A stretch of 64,000 nt of DNA from Nannocystis punicea (GTDB taxonomy: Bacteria > Myxococcota_A > Polyangia > Nannocystales > Nannocystaceae), in NCBI RefSeq assembly GCF_026965555.1, contig NZ_CP114040.1, positions 4,774,001 to 4,838,000 of the forward strand. Direction: 5' to 3'. Made by a program: the position numbers and the translations under genes. This document shows, in pieces, positions 36,701 through 44,633 of the stretch (positions are counted from its first letter, which is position 1; every line of letters begins with the position of its first letter). The notes under the pieces are model-generated. The model saw only the letters and a program-made list of their open reading frames with translations. It had not been told where the DNA came from and searched no databases.

Positions 36701-37167
36701 CCTGGAGCCCCGCCGGCGACGCCCTCGCGGTCGCGGGCGAGGGCAGGGCGCTGGTCCGCGTGGCCGCGGCCACCGGCGTGCGCACGGAGCTGGGGCGGGC
36801 CGCCGCGGCGCTGAACAGCGTGGCCTGGGACCCGCGCGACGGCTGGATCGTCGCCGGCGCGGCCGACGGCGCGCTCCTCTTCTGGTCGCTGCAGGGCGAC
36901 GCCGGTCCCGAGCTGCTCGCGGGCCATGGCGGCGGCGTCAACGCGCTCGCCTTCGACGCCGGCGGCGAACGCCTGGCCTCGGCCGGGGCCGACGGCCGCG
37001 TCGTCGTGTGGGGCCGGCCGGGCGAGGGCCTGCAGGCGCGCCTCGTCGCCGCCACGCGTGCCTGCCTGTTGCCTGCGGAGCGCCGGCGCCATCTGGGTGA
37101 ATCCGACGACGTCGCCGAGGCGCGAGCCGGCGTGTGCGAGCGATCATTTGGTAATTCGAATTACTAA
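33757..37167 (+). CDS. Ser/Thr protein kinase with transmembrane segment and WD40 propeller
   Basis: An 1136-aa protein. The kinase domain (residues about 50-305) has GEGAMGVVY, VAIKLL, HRDFKPENVLV, DFGL and GTPAYMAPEQ, all catalytic residues present. A membrane segment (GAAAAAAGLVALGVSLA, about 330-347) is followed by a charged linker and WD40-like repeats from about residue 430 to the end. After the first blade (VILRGHDGPVTAVRW) comes a low-complexity insertion of about 135 residues encoded by palindrome-bearing DNA (35100-35510), after which blades resume (GVVAWSPDGARVAAAG). The gene ends within a 34-bp palindrome. It is divergent from the ECF sigma gene. Likely an inner-membrane signalling kinase; its targets are unknown. 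Confidence 0.9.
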   Translation: MSTPPHTPPDSKAARGAGAGTWADVDVHRLHARVMGRLFGEPAAPTMIGRFHVERRLGEGAMGVVYAAVDAQLNRRVAIKLLHPHLQGDEQGRARLLREARAMARLEHEHVARIYEVGAWGDQIYIAMELIEGVTLDAWLRERPRPWQEVLTVYLQAGRALAAAHHANLLHRDFKPENVLVDSRGRARVLDFGLTCALDNGEALDDELMPLTRTGSILGTPAYMAPEQQRTGNAEPRSDQFSFCVALFEGLFGLRPFGSLPRFGQVEIAPIPRESRVPLRIRRAIARGLSEKPDARWPTMEELLAALQPRRRFAEVPEAGRARTWVIAGGAAAAAAGLVALGVSLAQPEAGEGAVAPQPEVAPAEAPVDAQADELAAERAAAERQAHALRVREAAFSLLPRDPTAAALLLRELDDPGALAQRVLAEPISAVILRGHDGPVTAVRWVEAVPEDRRGGTVPGAAAGREGGAVPEDRRGGAAGRGRDVVLASAAAVSRDRSYESRDGSERAEARAVAGSSGGRSGSTPARGGAVSGARLSRDGAVLARVVLGQAESFDAAGAAAVPGDSQAVGPAASPPVPADRADDLRGAVETLDAGGHVRRFALAGGPPVPGSATFAPDPRRGPAGEVLRADARGVVSLVADNRVTPLRGVAGPLGVVAWSPDGARVAAAGPRGEVWLVTDGRAVAVGGRGAAVGALAWDRSGRQLALGRDDGGVEVWRVDGAPRRIAAVVGDGGVTGLSLGTGWFASGSDDGSARVWRIGGSGRPYVLRGHTGPVRALAFAPVGVRVITGSDDGSARVWRLTPAALREHDVGAAVHAVAWSPDGTALAAAGARSVWLLPTDGGPVRRRDHAGTALALAWRRDGQELAVADDSGAVTWIPRGEGETRRASVDRRPVSALAWDPRTGDLAAGGSDGAFFLWPSGHDFKDMVDPTRAPQGRGAITGLAWSPVDARLAAVTASGFVLVRVEQTVFIELGHPLRGLAWSPAGDALAVAGEGRALVRVAAATGVRTELGRAAAALNSVAWDPRDGWIVAGAADGALLFWSLQGDAGPELLAGHGGGVNALAFDAGGERLASAGADGRVVVWGRPGEGLQARLVAATRACLLPAERRRHLGESDDVAEARAGVCERSFGNSNY
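35100..35497. repeat. In-frame array of dispersed palindromes inside the kinase gene
   Basis: Six clear copies in 400 bp: 35100-35113 and 35163-35176 (CGGA centre), 35232-35245 (TGTCT-CTCG-GGACA), 35346-35359 (degenerate), 35439-35452 (CCGG), 35484-35497 (CTGC). Another lies at 35969-35982. The frame stays open, encoding peptides such as AVPEDRRGG, VSRDRS, AVPGDSQ and PVPADR. Confidence 0.85.
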
Positions 37168-37174
37168 ATGATCG
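37141..37174. repeat. 34-bp AT-rich palindrome across the kinase stop codon
   Basis: CGATCATTTGGTAATTCG is followed by its reverse complement with one mismatch, giving a 34-bp palindrome centred on TTCGAA. It covers the last seven codons and the TAA of the kinase gene. It is strikingly AT-rich here. It may be a terminator-like hairpin, a protein-binding site or an integration scar. Confidence 0.8.
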
Positions 37175-37492
37175 AATGCGGCCCGTCGGGTGTCGCAATG
37201 CGCATACTCGATCGCACGGCGGTCTTTCGCCCCCAGGGTTCGCGAGTGACCCGGGCAGGCGCGCGCCGCGACCGCCAAATCGTTGTCATACACCTGTTAC
37301 ACAGCTTTCGAGAATTTTTTGTCGGTGGCGGTGATCGATCGGGCGGGCGCCGTTACTCGAGGGACAGGTCGGGTCCCGCGGTCGTCGCGGAGATCCCGCC
37401 CATGCGCCACGGATGGTGCTCTGCCATGGAGGCTGTCTTTTAGGCCAGGATGGCCAATCCTAATTCCTCGCGGTCCGCCACGGCCGTCGCCA

Positions 37493-37515
37493 GCCTTGTA
37501 TGTCCCATACAAGGC
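37493..37515 (+). promoter_or_regulatory. Hairpin in the leader of the 37583 gene
   Basis: GCCTTGTAT, loop GTCCC, ATACAAGGC: perfect 9-bp arms, followed by CTGTCGGACAG. It lies 67 bp before an ATG with a good Shine-Dalgarno sequence. Possible mRNA leader structure. The rest of 37175-37582 holds a palindrome variant (37434-37447), a T run near 37315 and nothing else recognised. Confidence 0.4.
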
Positions 37516-37582
37516 CGGCCTGTCGGACAGCATCGTCGCCGCGCGCCGCAATGACGCGGCCGCGGCCCTCTAAGGAGAGCAC

Positions 37583-38581
37583 ATGTCGACAGTACGATCG
37601 CAGGGGCGCCGTTCGCTCCTGGTGGTGGGGATCGCATTGTCCCTGGTGGCGCCGGCGCCCGCGTGGGCCGGCCAGCCGGGGGAATCCAATGGATGGAAGA
37701 CCGAATCGTCGGCCGCGCCGGCCGAGGACGACGACACCGTCGTCCTCGACGACTCGCCGGGGCCGGCGAAGAAGAAGAGCAGCAGCGGCAAGAAGAAGGA
37801 CAAGGTCAAGGCGCAGCCGCGCGAGGCGATGATCAAGGCCCAGGTCGAGAAGGCCGAGGCCGAGCGCGCGCCGCTGCAGGACCAGGCGCAGCAGCTGTCC
37901 GACGCCGGCAACCTCGAGGGCGCCGTCGGCCTGCTCGCCGGCGGGGCCGAGGCCCTGCGCGACCCGGTGCTGCACCTCGCGGCCGCTGACGCCCGGCAGA
38001 AGCTCGCGCGCAAGCGCAGCGCCGACCAGGCCAAGGCCGAGTGGGAGGCCAGCCTGCGCCACATCGACCGCGCCGACGCCTTGCTCGCGGCCAACAGCGG
38101 CGGGGCCGTCGACGGCATCCGCGTCAACCCGGACGACCTCGAGACCATGCACGCGTGGAGCACCGAGCTGCGGACCGCGGCCGACGGCGCGCTCCCGGAC
38201 CTGGTGCGGCGCACCAACCCGGTGCGCCGCAACGCCCGCGGCGAGCTGATCGCGGGCTCGATCTTCCTCGCCGGCGGCCTCGCGGCCCTCGGCGTCATGG
38301 GCGGCGGCATCTACCTCAGCAAGTCCGCCGACCGCGAGCTGCCGAAGGCCGGCGACAACCCCGAGTACCTGGCGCCGCTCGAGGCGCAGAAGAAGCAGGG
38401 CGACACGATGACCGCCGCGGGCGCGGTCGCCGGGGTCCTCGGCGTCGCGCTCGGCGTCACCCTCGTCGCCCTCGGCGCGACCGACTTCAAGAAGGCGCGC
38501 CAGGAGCAGCTCTCGCGCGTCCGCGTCTCGCCGGCCGTCGCGCCGACCTTCGGCGGCCTGTTCGTGTCTGCTCGCTTCTGA
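37583..38581 (+). CDS. Exported membrane protein of unknown function
   Basis: A 332-aa protein with a Sec signal (LLVVGIALSLVAPAPAWAG), a Lys/Ser-rich linker (KKKSSSGKKKDKVKAQ), a helical middle with TPR-like spacing, and two C-terminal membrane segments (ELIAGSIFLAGGLAALGVMG and AAGAVAGVLGVALGVTLVAL). The layout resembles exported TPR-like proteins of myxobacteria; no family is firmly recognised. AAGGAG precedes ATG 37583. Confidence 0.72.
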   Translation: MSTVRSQGRRSLLVVGIALSLVAPAPAWAGQPGESNGWKTESSAAPAEDDDTVVLDDSPGPAKKKSSSGKKKDKVKAQPREAMIKAQVEKAEAERAPLQDQAQQLSDAGNLEGAVGLLAGGAEALRDPVLHLAAADARQKLARKRSADQAKAEWEASLRHIDRADALLAANSGGAVDGIRVNPDDLETMHAWSTELRTAADGALPDLVRRTNPVRRNARGELIAGSIFLAGGLAALGVMGGGIYLSKSADRELPKAGDNPEYLAPLEAQKKQGDTMTAAGAVAGVLGVALGVTLVALGATDFKKARQEQLSRVRVSPAVAPTFGGLFVSARF

Positions 38582-38676
38582 CCCCCTCCGGCCTGAGGGC
38601 CGCGATCGTCGCCTGGCCCGGGCCCCGCGATCCCCACCTGTCCTACGGGCCACATCTTCCAGGAGCACCTTCGACC

Positions 38677-40524
38677 ATGACTCAACGATTCTACTCATCG
38701 ATCCCGCTGATCTCCGCCGCAGCGCTCGCGCTGATGATGGGCGGCGCTTGCAAGGTCGTCCAGCTGCCGGGCAACGAGGGCGGCGACGAGACCGAGGGCA
38801 CGGGCACCGGCGCCACCGGTGCCGGCGGCACCGAGGGCGCCACCAGCACCGACGGCGGTGACGGCGAGCAGGGCGAGGCCAACTGCGGCGAGCTGTCGGC
38901 GCAGACCCTCAACATCCTCGACAAGAACTGCAAGCAGTGTCACGGGGCCGACAGCGCGGCTCTCGGCAGCATCAACTACATCACGAACCTCGACGCGCTG
39001 ATCTCGAACGGCAAGGTCGTCCCCGGCGAGCCGAACAACTCGGCGATCTACCGCCGCATGAGCGCGACGATGCTGCCGATGCCGCCCGAGGGCCAGGAGC
39101 CGCGTCCGAGCGAGGACGACATCCGCGCGGTCGAGCAGTGGATCGGCGAGTGCGCCGGCGTGACCGGGTGCGGCGAGAACCCGTGGATGACCCGCACGCA
39201 GGTGATCGACCTGATCCGCAACGACCTGCTGAACACGCAGGAGATCTCGGCGGACGCGCGGCCCTTCATCCGCTACTTCAGCCTGGTCCACCTCTACAAC
39301 TACGGCTGGTGCGACGACCAGATCGAGATCTACCGCAACGCCCTGTCGAAGCTGGCCAACAGCCTGTCGAACGAGATCAAGGTCGTGGCGCCGGTGCCGA
39401 TCGACAAGGACAAGCTGATCTTCCGCATCGACATCCGCGACTACGACTGGGACGCGCCGGGCCGCGTGCTCGACATCGAGACCAACACCTTCGTCGAGGA
39501 GTTCCGCGACACCTGGGAGCTCATCGCCAACAAGGACCCGTACGCGATCGAGTTCATCGGCGACAGCGCCGAGGACGTGAAGCAGGCCACCAACACCAAG
39601 TTCTTCCTGCTGCAGGCCGACGCGTTCGTCGAGGTGTCCGCCCAGCCGCCGCTCTACCACGACGTCCTGCGGATCCCCGCGACCCGCTTCGAGCTCGAGC
39701 AGAGCTTCGGCATCGACGTCGACGCCAACGTCACCGAGGAGATCGAGACCAACCCGAACCGGGTCGCGCGCGCCGCGTTCCACGAGTCGGGCGTGTCCGA
39801 GAACCACCGCGTGATCGAGCGCCACGACTTCCCGAACGCCAGCAACCGCGTCTACTGGATCAGCTACGACTTCCAGAGCAACGCCGGCGACGCCAACGTG
39901 TTCGTCGATCCGTTCGGCTTCGTCGAGGACGGCAGCGAGATCATCTACAGCCTGCCGAACGGCCTCCAGGGCTACATGATCGTCGGCGGCGACGGCCGCC
40001 GCATCGACGACGCGCCGATCCAGATCGTGCAGGACAAGAACGCCCCCGACGGCGTGGTCCGCAACGGCAAGTCGTGCATGGGCTGCCACAGCGTCGGCAT
40101 GATCAACAAGGAGGACGACCTGCGCTGGGAGGTCGACCAGAACCTCGGCGAGGGCGACTTCGACGACAACGAGCTCGACGCCATCCGCGCCCTGTACCCG
40201 CAGCGCGACGACTACAACGGCCTGCTCGCGCTCGACTCCGACCGCTTCAACCTCGCCGTCAAGGCGGCCGGCGTGCCGCTCGGCGGCGACAAGGAGCCGA
40301 TCGTCACGGTGTTCAACGCCTTCGACGAAGACGTCGAGATCCGCCGCGCCGCCGCCGAGCTGTGGACCACCGAGACGACCCTGCGCGAGAAGCTCGGGCA
40401 GCTGAGCCCCGACCTCGACGACCTCGGCAAGAGCCAGACCGGCGTCCGCCGCGACGTGTTCACCGCCGCCTACGCCGACGCGATCTGCCAGCTCAAGGTC
40501 GGCCTCACCAAGGCCTGCAAGTAA
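38677..40524 (+). CDS. Di-haem cytochrome c-like lipoprotein
   Basis: A 615-aa lipoprotein (lipobox MMGGAC, then a Gly/Thr/Glu linker). The first haem motif, CKQCH (about residues 84-88), is in a planctomycete-type cytochrome c domain; a second, CMGCH, lies near residue 470 in NGKSCMGCHSVGM. The region between has no recognised family. Possibly an outer-membrane electron-transfer protein or oxidase. AGGAG precedes ATG 38677. A strong terminator follows. Confidence 0.82.
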   Translation: MTQRFYSSIPLISAAALALMMGGACKVVQLPGNEGGDETEGTGTGATGAGGTEGATSTDGGDGEQGEANCGELSAQTLNILDKNCKQCHGADSAALGSINYITNLDALISNGKVVPGEPNNSAIYRRMSATMLPMPPEGQEPRPSEDDIRAVEQWIGECAGVTGCGENPWMTRTQVIDLIRNDLLNTQEISADARPFIRYFSLVHLYNYGWCDDQIEIYRNALSKLANSLSNEIKVVAPVPIDKDKLIFRIDIRDYDWDAPGRVLDIETNTFVEEFRDTWELIANKDPYAIEFIGDSAEDVKQATNTKFFLLQADAFVEVSAQPPLYHDVLRIPATRFELEQSFGIDVDANVTEEIETNPNRVARAAFHESGVSENHRVIERHDFPNASNRVYWISYDFQSNAGDANVFVDPFGFVEDGSEIIYSLPNGLQGYMIVGGDGRRIDDAPIQIVQDKNAPDGVVRNGKSCMGCHSVGMINKEDDLRWEVDQNLGEGDFDDNELDAIRALYPQRDDYNGLLALDSDRFNLAVKAAGVPLGGDKEPIVTVFNAFDEDVEIRRAAAELWTTETTLREKLGQLSPDLDDLGKSQTGVRRDVFTAAYADAICQLKVGLTKACK

Positions 40525-40537
40525 TCCTCACCCACCG

Positions 40538-40575
40538 GACCGCCCGGGCAGATCTGGCGACCTGCCCGGGCGGTC
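40538..40575 (+). terminator. Terminator hairpin after the cytochrome-like gene
   Basis: GACCGCCCGGGCAG, 10-nt loop, CTGCCCGGGCGGTC: perfect 14-bp arms, 13 bp after the stop. No long T run. Confidence 0.7.
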
Positions 40576-40594
40576 GTCTGTCGATTCCACCACC

Positions 40595-40608
40595 TGTCCG
40601 AAAGGACA
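40595..40608. repeat. Perfect dispersed palindrome, TGTCC-GAAA-GGACA
   Basis: Intergenic copy with a GAAA centre, extended by C and G outside. A second copy, TGTTC-GAAG-GGACA (40867-40880), lies in frame at the start of the following kinase gene. Confidence 0.75.
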
Positions 40609-40726
40609 GAGCGCCGGTCCGCGCGGCCATAGGTCCGCGCGTGGGCCGGAGCACGCGGGGTGGGGCGGTCGCGCCCGTGCGCGCTGGCGTCCTCGCCGGA
40701 GGGGCACAGGTCGTGTACCGTCCTCC

Positions 40727-43615
40727 ATGGTGGGCGCCTTCGACGACAAGCGCTCCGGGCCCCCGGACCCGGACCTGCTCGCGACCACCGACACCAAGTC
40801 GCCGGCGCTCGACGTCACCGCCCGGGCGCGCCCGAGTCCGATCGAAGAGACCGTTCTCGCTACACCTGTTCGAAGGGACAGCACCCCGGTCCAGTCGGCC
40901 TCGGGCGTCAGTCTGCGCGGCGCTGCGGCCCCGCTCGAAGAGTCGCTGGCGATCCGCCAGTCGCGCCGGATCGGCCGCTACGCGATCCTGAGCGAGCTCG
41001 GCGAGGGCGGCATGGGCGTGGTCCTGTCGGGCTACGACGAGGTGCTCGAGCGCCGCGTCGCCATCAAGGTCGTGCGCTCGCACCACCGCCAGGACGACCG
41101 CCTGCAGGCCCGACTGCTGCGCGAGGCGCAGGCCCTCGCCCGCCTGTCGCACCCCAACGTCGTCCAGGTCTACGAGGCCGGCACGCTCGGCGACGAGCTG
41201 TTCATCGCCATGGAGTTCGTCCGCGGCGTCACCCTCTCGGCCTGGCTGGCGGACCGCGAGCGCACGCAGCAAGAGATCCTCACGGTGTTCGCCGAGGCCG
41301 GCCGCGGTCTGGCGGCGGCCCACCGCGTCGGCCTGACCCACCGCGACTTCAAGCCGGGCAACGTCCTCGTCGACCTCGAGGGCCGCGTCCGCGTGGTCGA
41401 CTTCGGCCTGGCCGCGCTGGCCGAGCAGGCCGAGCGGCCCGCCGACGACGACCTCGGCGACGTCGGCGTCCTGCGCACCGTCTTCTTCGCCGGCACCCCG
41501 GCGTACATGTCCCCGGAGCAATGGCTCGGAGGACAGGTCGACGCCCGCACCGATCAGTTCAGCTTCTGCGTCGCGCTGTGGGAGGCGCTGTGGGGCTCGC
41601 GGCCGTTCGCCGGCGAGTCCGTCGACGAGCTGCGCGACCAGGTCCTCGTCGCCGACCTGCCCCAGCGCGTCCAGGTCGGCCCGCGCGTCGGCAAGCGGCT
41701 CTACCGGGCGCTCTCGCGCGGCCTCGCGCGAGTCCCCGACGCCCGCTACCCGAGCATGGACGCGCTCCTGGCCGACCTCGCCGGCCCGCAGGTGCGCGCG
41801 CGCCATGCCGTGGTCGGCCTCGGCCTCGGCGCGGTGATCGGCCTGGCCGCGGCCGCGTGGAGCCTGCAGGACGAGGGGCGCTGCGTCGGCGGCGAGGCCC
41901 GGCTGGAGGGGGTGTGGGACCCGGCCCGCCGCGACGCCGCCGCCGACGCCTTCGAGGCCACCGGGGTCGACTTCGCCGACGAGGCCTGGACGCAGGTGGC
42001 GAGCCGCCTCGACGCCCGCGCCGACGCGATCGTCGCCATGCACCGCGACGCCTGCGAGGCCCACGCCCGCGGCGAGCAGTCCGAGCACCTGCTCGACCTG
42101 CGCATGGCCTGTCTCTCGCGCCATGTCCATGAGGTCAGGGCGGTGACCGACCTGCTGGTGGCCGCCGACGCCGGGGTGGTCGAGCGGGCCGTCGACGCAG
42201 TGGCCGCGCTGCCGCCGATCGAGCGCTGCGCCGACGTCGCGGTGCTCCGCGCCGAGGTCCCGCCGCCGGCCGACCCGGCCACCGCGCTGGCGGTCGACAA
42301 CGTCCGCCGCGAGCTCGCCAACGTCGCCGCGCTCGAGCACACCGGCCGCTACGAGGCCGGCCTGCTCGGCGCCGACCAGGCGGTGTCCGCCGCCGAGGTC
42401 GCCGCCTACGCCCCCGCCGTCGCCGAGGCCCAGCTCGCGCGCGGCCGCCTGCTCGCGCTCCTGCAGCGCGACGCCGAGGCGGAGGCCAGCCTGCGCGCCG
42501 CCTTCACCACCGCCACCGCCAGCCGCCAGGACGCGGTCGCCCGCGACGCCGCGGCCGCCCTGGTCGAGACCCTCAACACCCTCGGCCGCCTCGATCACGC
42601 CGAGGTCTGGTTCGAGATCGCCGCCGCCGCCCAGACCCGCGCCCCCGACGACGGCGCCGCCGCGTTCCTCGACCTCGCCCGCAGCAAGCTGCTGTGGTCG
42701 CTCGGGCGCTACGCCGAGTCCGAGGCCGTCATCGAGCGCAGCGTCGCCGCCTACGACGCCCTCCACGGCCCCGACAACCCCGCCACCGCCCGCGCCCGCC
42801 AGTGGTTCGGCACCGCCCTGTGGGGCCGCCAGGAGTTCGACCGCTCGAAGGCTGTCCTTCCGGACAGCCGCGCCCGGCTCGAGCGCCTCTACGGCCCCGA
42901 GCACCCCGAGGTCGCCACCGCCCTGCGCTACGAGGGCAACCTCTACTTCGTCCTCACCGACTTCGACGCCGCGCTGGCGACCTGGCGCCGCGGCCTCGAC
43001 ATCATCCTCCGCACCCGCGGCGAGGACGACCCCCTGGTCGTCGTGTTCCAGGGCAACATCGCCGCCGCGCTGGCCCGCGCCCGCCGCCCGGTCGACGCCA
43101 TCGCCGCCTTCGAGGCGGTCGTGCGCTCGCTCGAGCGCCGCTACGGCCCCGACCACCTCGAGCTGTGCACGCAGCTCGACAACCTCGGCGCCTCGTACCT
43201 CGAGGCCGGCCAGCTCGGCCCGGCGCGCGAGGTCATCGACCGCTCGCTGGCGATCCGCCGCCGCGTCCTCGGCGACGGCCACGCCGAGGTCGCGCGCTCG
43301 CTGCTGGGCCTGGGCGAGTGGGGCCTCCATGCCGGCGACTACGCGACCGCCATCCCCGCCTTCGAGCGCGCCCTGGCGATCCGCGCCGGCACCGACGTCC
43401 ACGCCCTCCTGCGCGGCCGCGCCGAGTACGGCCTGGCCCGCGCGCTGTGGCTGTCCGACCGCGACCGCGTCCGCGCCCGCGCCCTCATCGACCAGGCCGT
43501 CGCCACCTTCACCGCCCTGGGCCCCGCCGGCTCGCTCGACCTGACCGAGGCGGTCGCCTGGCGCGCCGAGAACGTGTCGCCCGGCGGCGCCGCGCCGGTC
43601 CAGCCCAAGCGGTGA
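40727..43615 (+). CDS. Ser/Thr protein kinase with transmembrane segment and TPR domain
   Basis: A 962-aa protein. Residues 1-80 are disordered and hold a palindrome-encoded segment (PVRRDSTPVQ). The kinase domain (about 85-345) has GEGGMGVVL, VAIKVV, HRDFKPGNVLVD, DFGL and GTPAYMSPEQ. A membrane segment (VVGLGLGAVIGLAAAAW, about 362-378) is followed by TPR-like repeats to the end, such as PEVATALRYEGNLYFVL and LELCTQLDNLGASYLEAG. A typical myxobacterial PKN2-type architecture; partners unknown. TACCGT lies 5 nt before ATG 40727. Palindrome copies lie in frame at 42124-42137 and 42853-42866. Confidence 0.9.
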   Translation: MVGAFDDKRSGPPDPDLLATTDTKSPALDVTARARPSPIEETVLATPVRRDSTPVQSASGVSLRGAAAPLEESLAIRQSRRIGRYAILSELGEGGMGVVLSGYDEVLERRVAIKVVRSHHRQDDRLQARLLREAQALARLSHPNVVQVYEAGTLGDELFIAMEFVRGVTLSAWLADRERTQQEILTVFAEAGRGLAAAHRVGLTHRDFKPGNVLVDLEGRVRVVDFGLAALAEQAERPADDDLGDVGVLRTVFFAGTPAYMSPEQWLGGQVDARTDQFSFCVALWEALWGSRPFAGESVDELRDQVLVADLPQRVQVGPRVGKRLYRALSRGLARVPDARYPSMDALLADLAGPQVRARHAVVGLGLGAVIGLAAAAWSLQDEGRCVGGEARLEGVWDPARRDAAADAFEATGVDFADEAWTQVASRLDARADAIVAMHRDACEAHARGEQSEHLLDLRMACLSRHVHEVRAVTDLLVAADAGVVERAVDAVAALPPIERCADVAVLRAEVPPPADPATALAVDNVRRELANVAALEHTGRYEAGLLGADQAVSAAEVAAYAPAVAEAQLARGRLLALLQRDAEAEASLRAAFTTATASRQDAVARDAAAALVETLNTLGRLDHAEVWFEIAAAAQTRAPDDGAAAFLDLARSKLLWSLGRYAESEAVIERSVAAYDALHGPDNPATARARQWFGTALWGRQEFDRSKAVLPDSRARLERLYGPEHPEVATALRYEGNLYFVLTDFDAALATWRRGLDIILRTRGEDDPLVVVFQGNIAAALARARRPVDAIAAFEAVVRSLERRYGPDHLELCTQLDNLGASYLEAGQLGPAREVIDRSLAIRRRVLGDGHAEVARSLLGLGEWGLHAGDYATAIPAFERALAIRAGTDVHALLRGRAEYGLARALWLSDRDRVRARALIDQAVATFTALGPAGSLDLTEAVAWRAENVSPGGAAPVQPKR

Positions 43616-43639
43616 GGCCGTCGGTCATTGTTCCTGGCG

Positions 43640-43717
43640 AAAAGAGCATGTTCGAAGGACCATGACTTTTTAAGCATGTCGATCCAGGAAGGCGCTCGCC
43701 ACCTGTCCGAACGAACA
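43640..43717. repeat. Palindrome cluster after the TPR kinase gene
   Basis: Halves gagcatgttcgaagga and gcatgtcg lie near 43645-43680, with a T run (gacttttta) between. TGTCC-GAAC-GAACA at 43704-43717 has paired changes in both arms. It could help end the kinase transcript. Confidence 0.5.
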
Positions 43718-43804
43718 GCTCCAAGGCCCGGCCGCTCTGAACGGTCCGCAGCGCCCGCATCGCCAGGCTGGTGCTCGCCCGCCCGAACGCGCTACCTTCC
43801 GCGC

Positions 43805-44548
43805 ATGCGTCACGTCATCGTCTTCGGGGCCACCTCCGCGATCGCCGCCGAGGTGTGCGCGCGCTGGGCCACGCGCGGCGATCGGCTTCACCTCGTGGGC
43901 CGCGATCCCGACAAGCTCGCCGCCGTGGCCGCCCGTTGCGCCGGCGCCGACATTACGACGGCGGCGGGCGACTTCACCGACCTCGCGCGCGCCGAGGCGC
44001 TGGCGAGCGAGGCAGTGGCCGCGCTGGGCGGTCGCGTCGACGTCGTCCTCGTCGCCCACGGCGACCTCGGCGATCAGCAGCGCAGCGAGCACGACGTCGC
44101 CGAGGCCGCGCGGATCGTCCAGACCAACTTCCTCTCGGTGATCGCCCTGCTGGTCCCGCTGGCGAACGCGCTCGAGCGGCAGCGCAGCGGCACGCTCGCC
44201 GTCATCACCTCCGTCGCCGGCGAGCGCGGACGCCCGCGCAACTACACCTACGGCGCGGCCAAGGGCGCGCTGCACGTCTACCTGCAGGGCCTGCGCAGCC
44301 GCCTCTACCCCGCGGGCGTCACCGTCACCACCCTCAAGCTCGGCCCGGTCGACACGCCGATGACGGTCGGCCACCCCAAGAACGCCCTGTTCGCCACCCC
44401 GCAGCGGGCCGCCCGTGACATCGACCGCGCGCTCGCCCGCCGGGCCGTCGTCGCCTTCGTGCCCTGGTACTGGCGCCCGATCCTCTTCGTCGTCCGCCAC
44501 ACCCCCGAGCCGCTGTTCCAGCGCCTCGGCTTCCTCTCGGGCCGCTAG
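43805..44548 (+). CDS. Short-chain dehydrogenase/reductase
   Basis: A 247-aa NAD(P) Rossmann enzyme: GATSAIAAEVCARWA (cofactor motif), LVAHGDLGDQ, Ser in VITSVAGERG and the catalytic pair in YTYGAAKGAL. The pattern is close to DprE2-type reductases of decaprenyl-ribose metabolism, but the assignment is not firm. TACCTT ends exactly 6 nt before ATG 43805. Confidence 0.83.
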   Translation: MRHVIVFGATSAIAAEVCARWATRGDRLHLVGRDPDKLAAVAARCAGADITTAAGDFTDLARAEALASEAVAALGGRVDVVLVAHGDLGDQQRSEHDVAEAARIVQTNFLSVIALLVPLANALERQRSGTLAVITSVAGERGRPRNYTYGAAKGALHVYLQGLRSRLYPAGVTVTTLKLGPVDTPMTVGHPKNALFATPQRAARDIDRALARRAVVAFVPWYWRPILFVVRHTPEPLFQRLGFLSGR

Positions 44549-44596
44549 CAGGTCCGACCACGGGCGCGGGCGTCCGCGGTGGGACAGTGAACGAGA

Positions 44597-44610
44597 TGTC
44601 CTTGAGGACA
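44597..44610. repeat. Perfect dispersed palindrome, TGTCC-TTGA-GGACA
   Basis: Lies between convergent genes and overlaps a second, reversed start (GGACATGTCCC), so the arms can pair in two ways. Confidence 0.7.
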
Positions 44611-44633
44611 TGTCCCGAAGGCTGCCTGGATCT

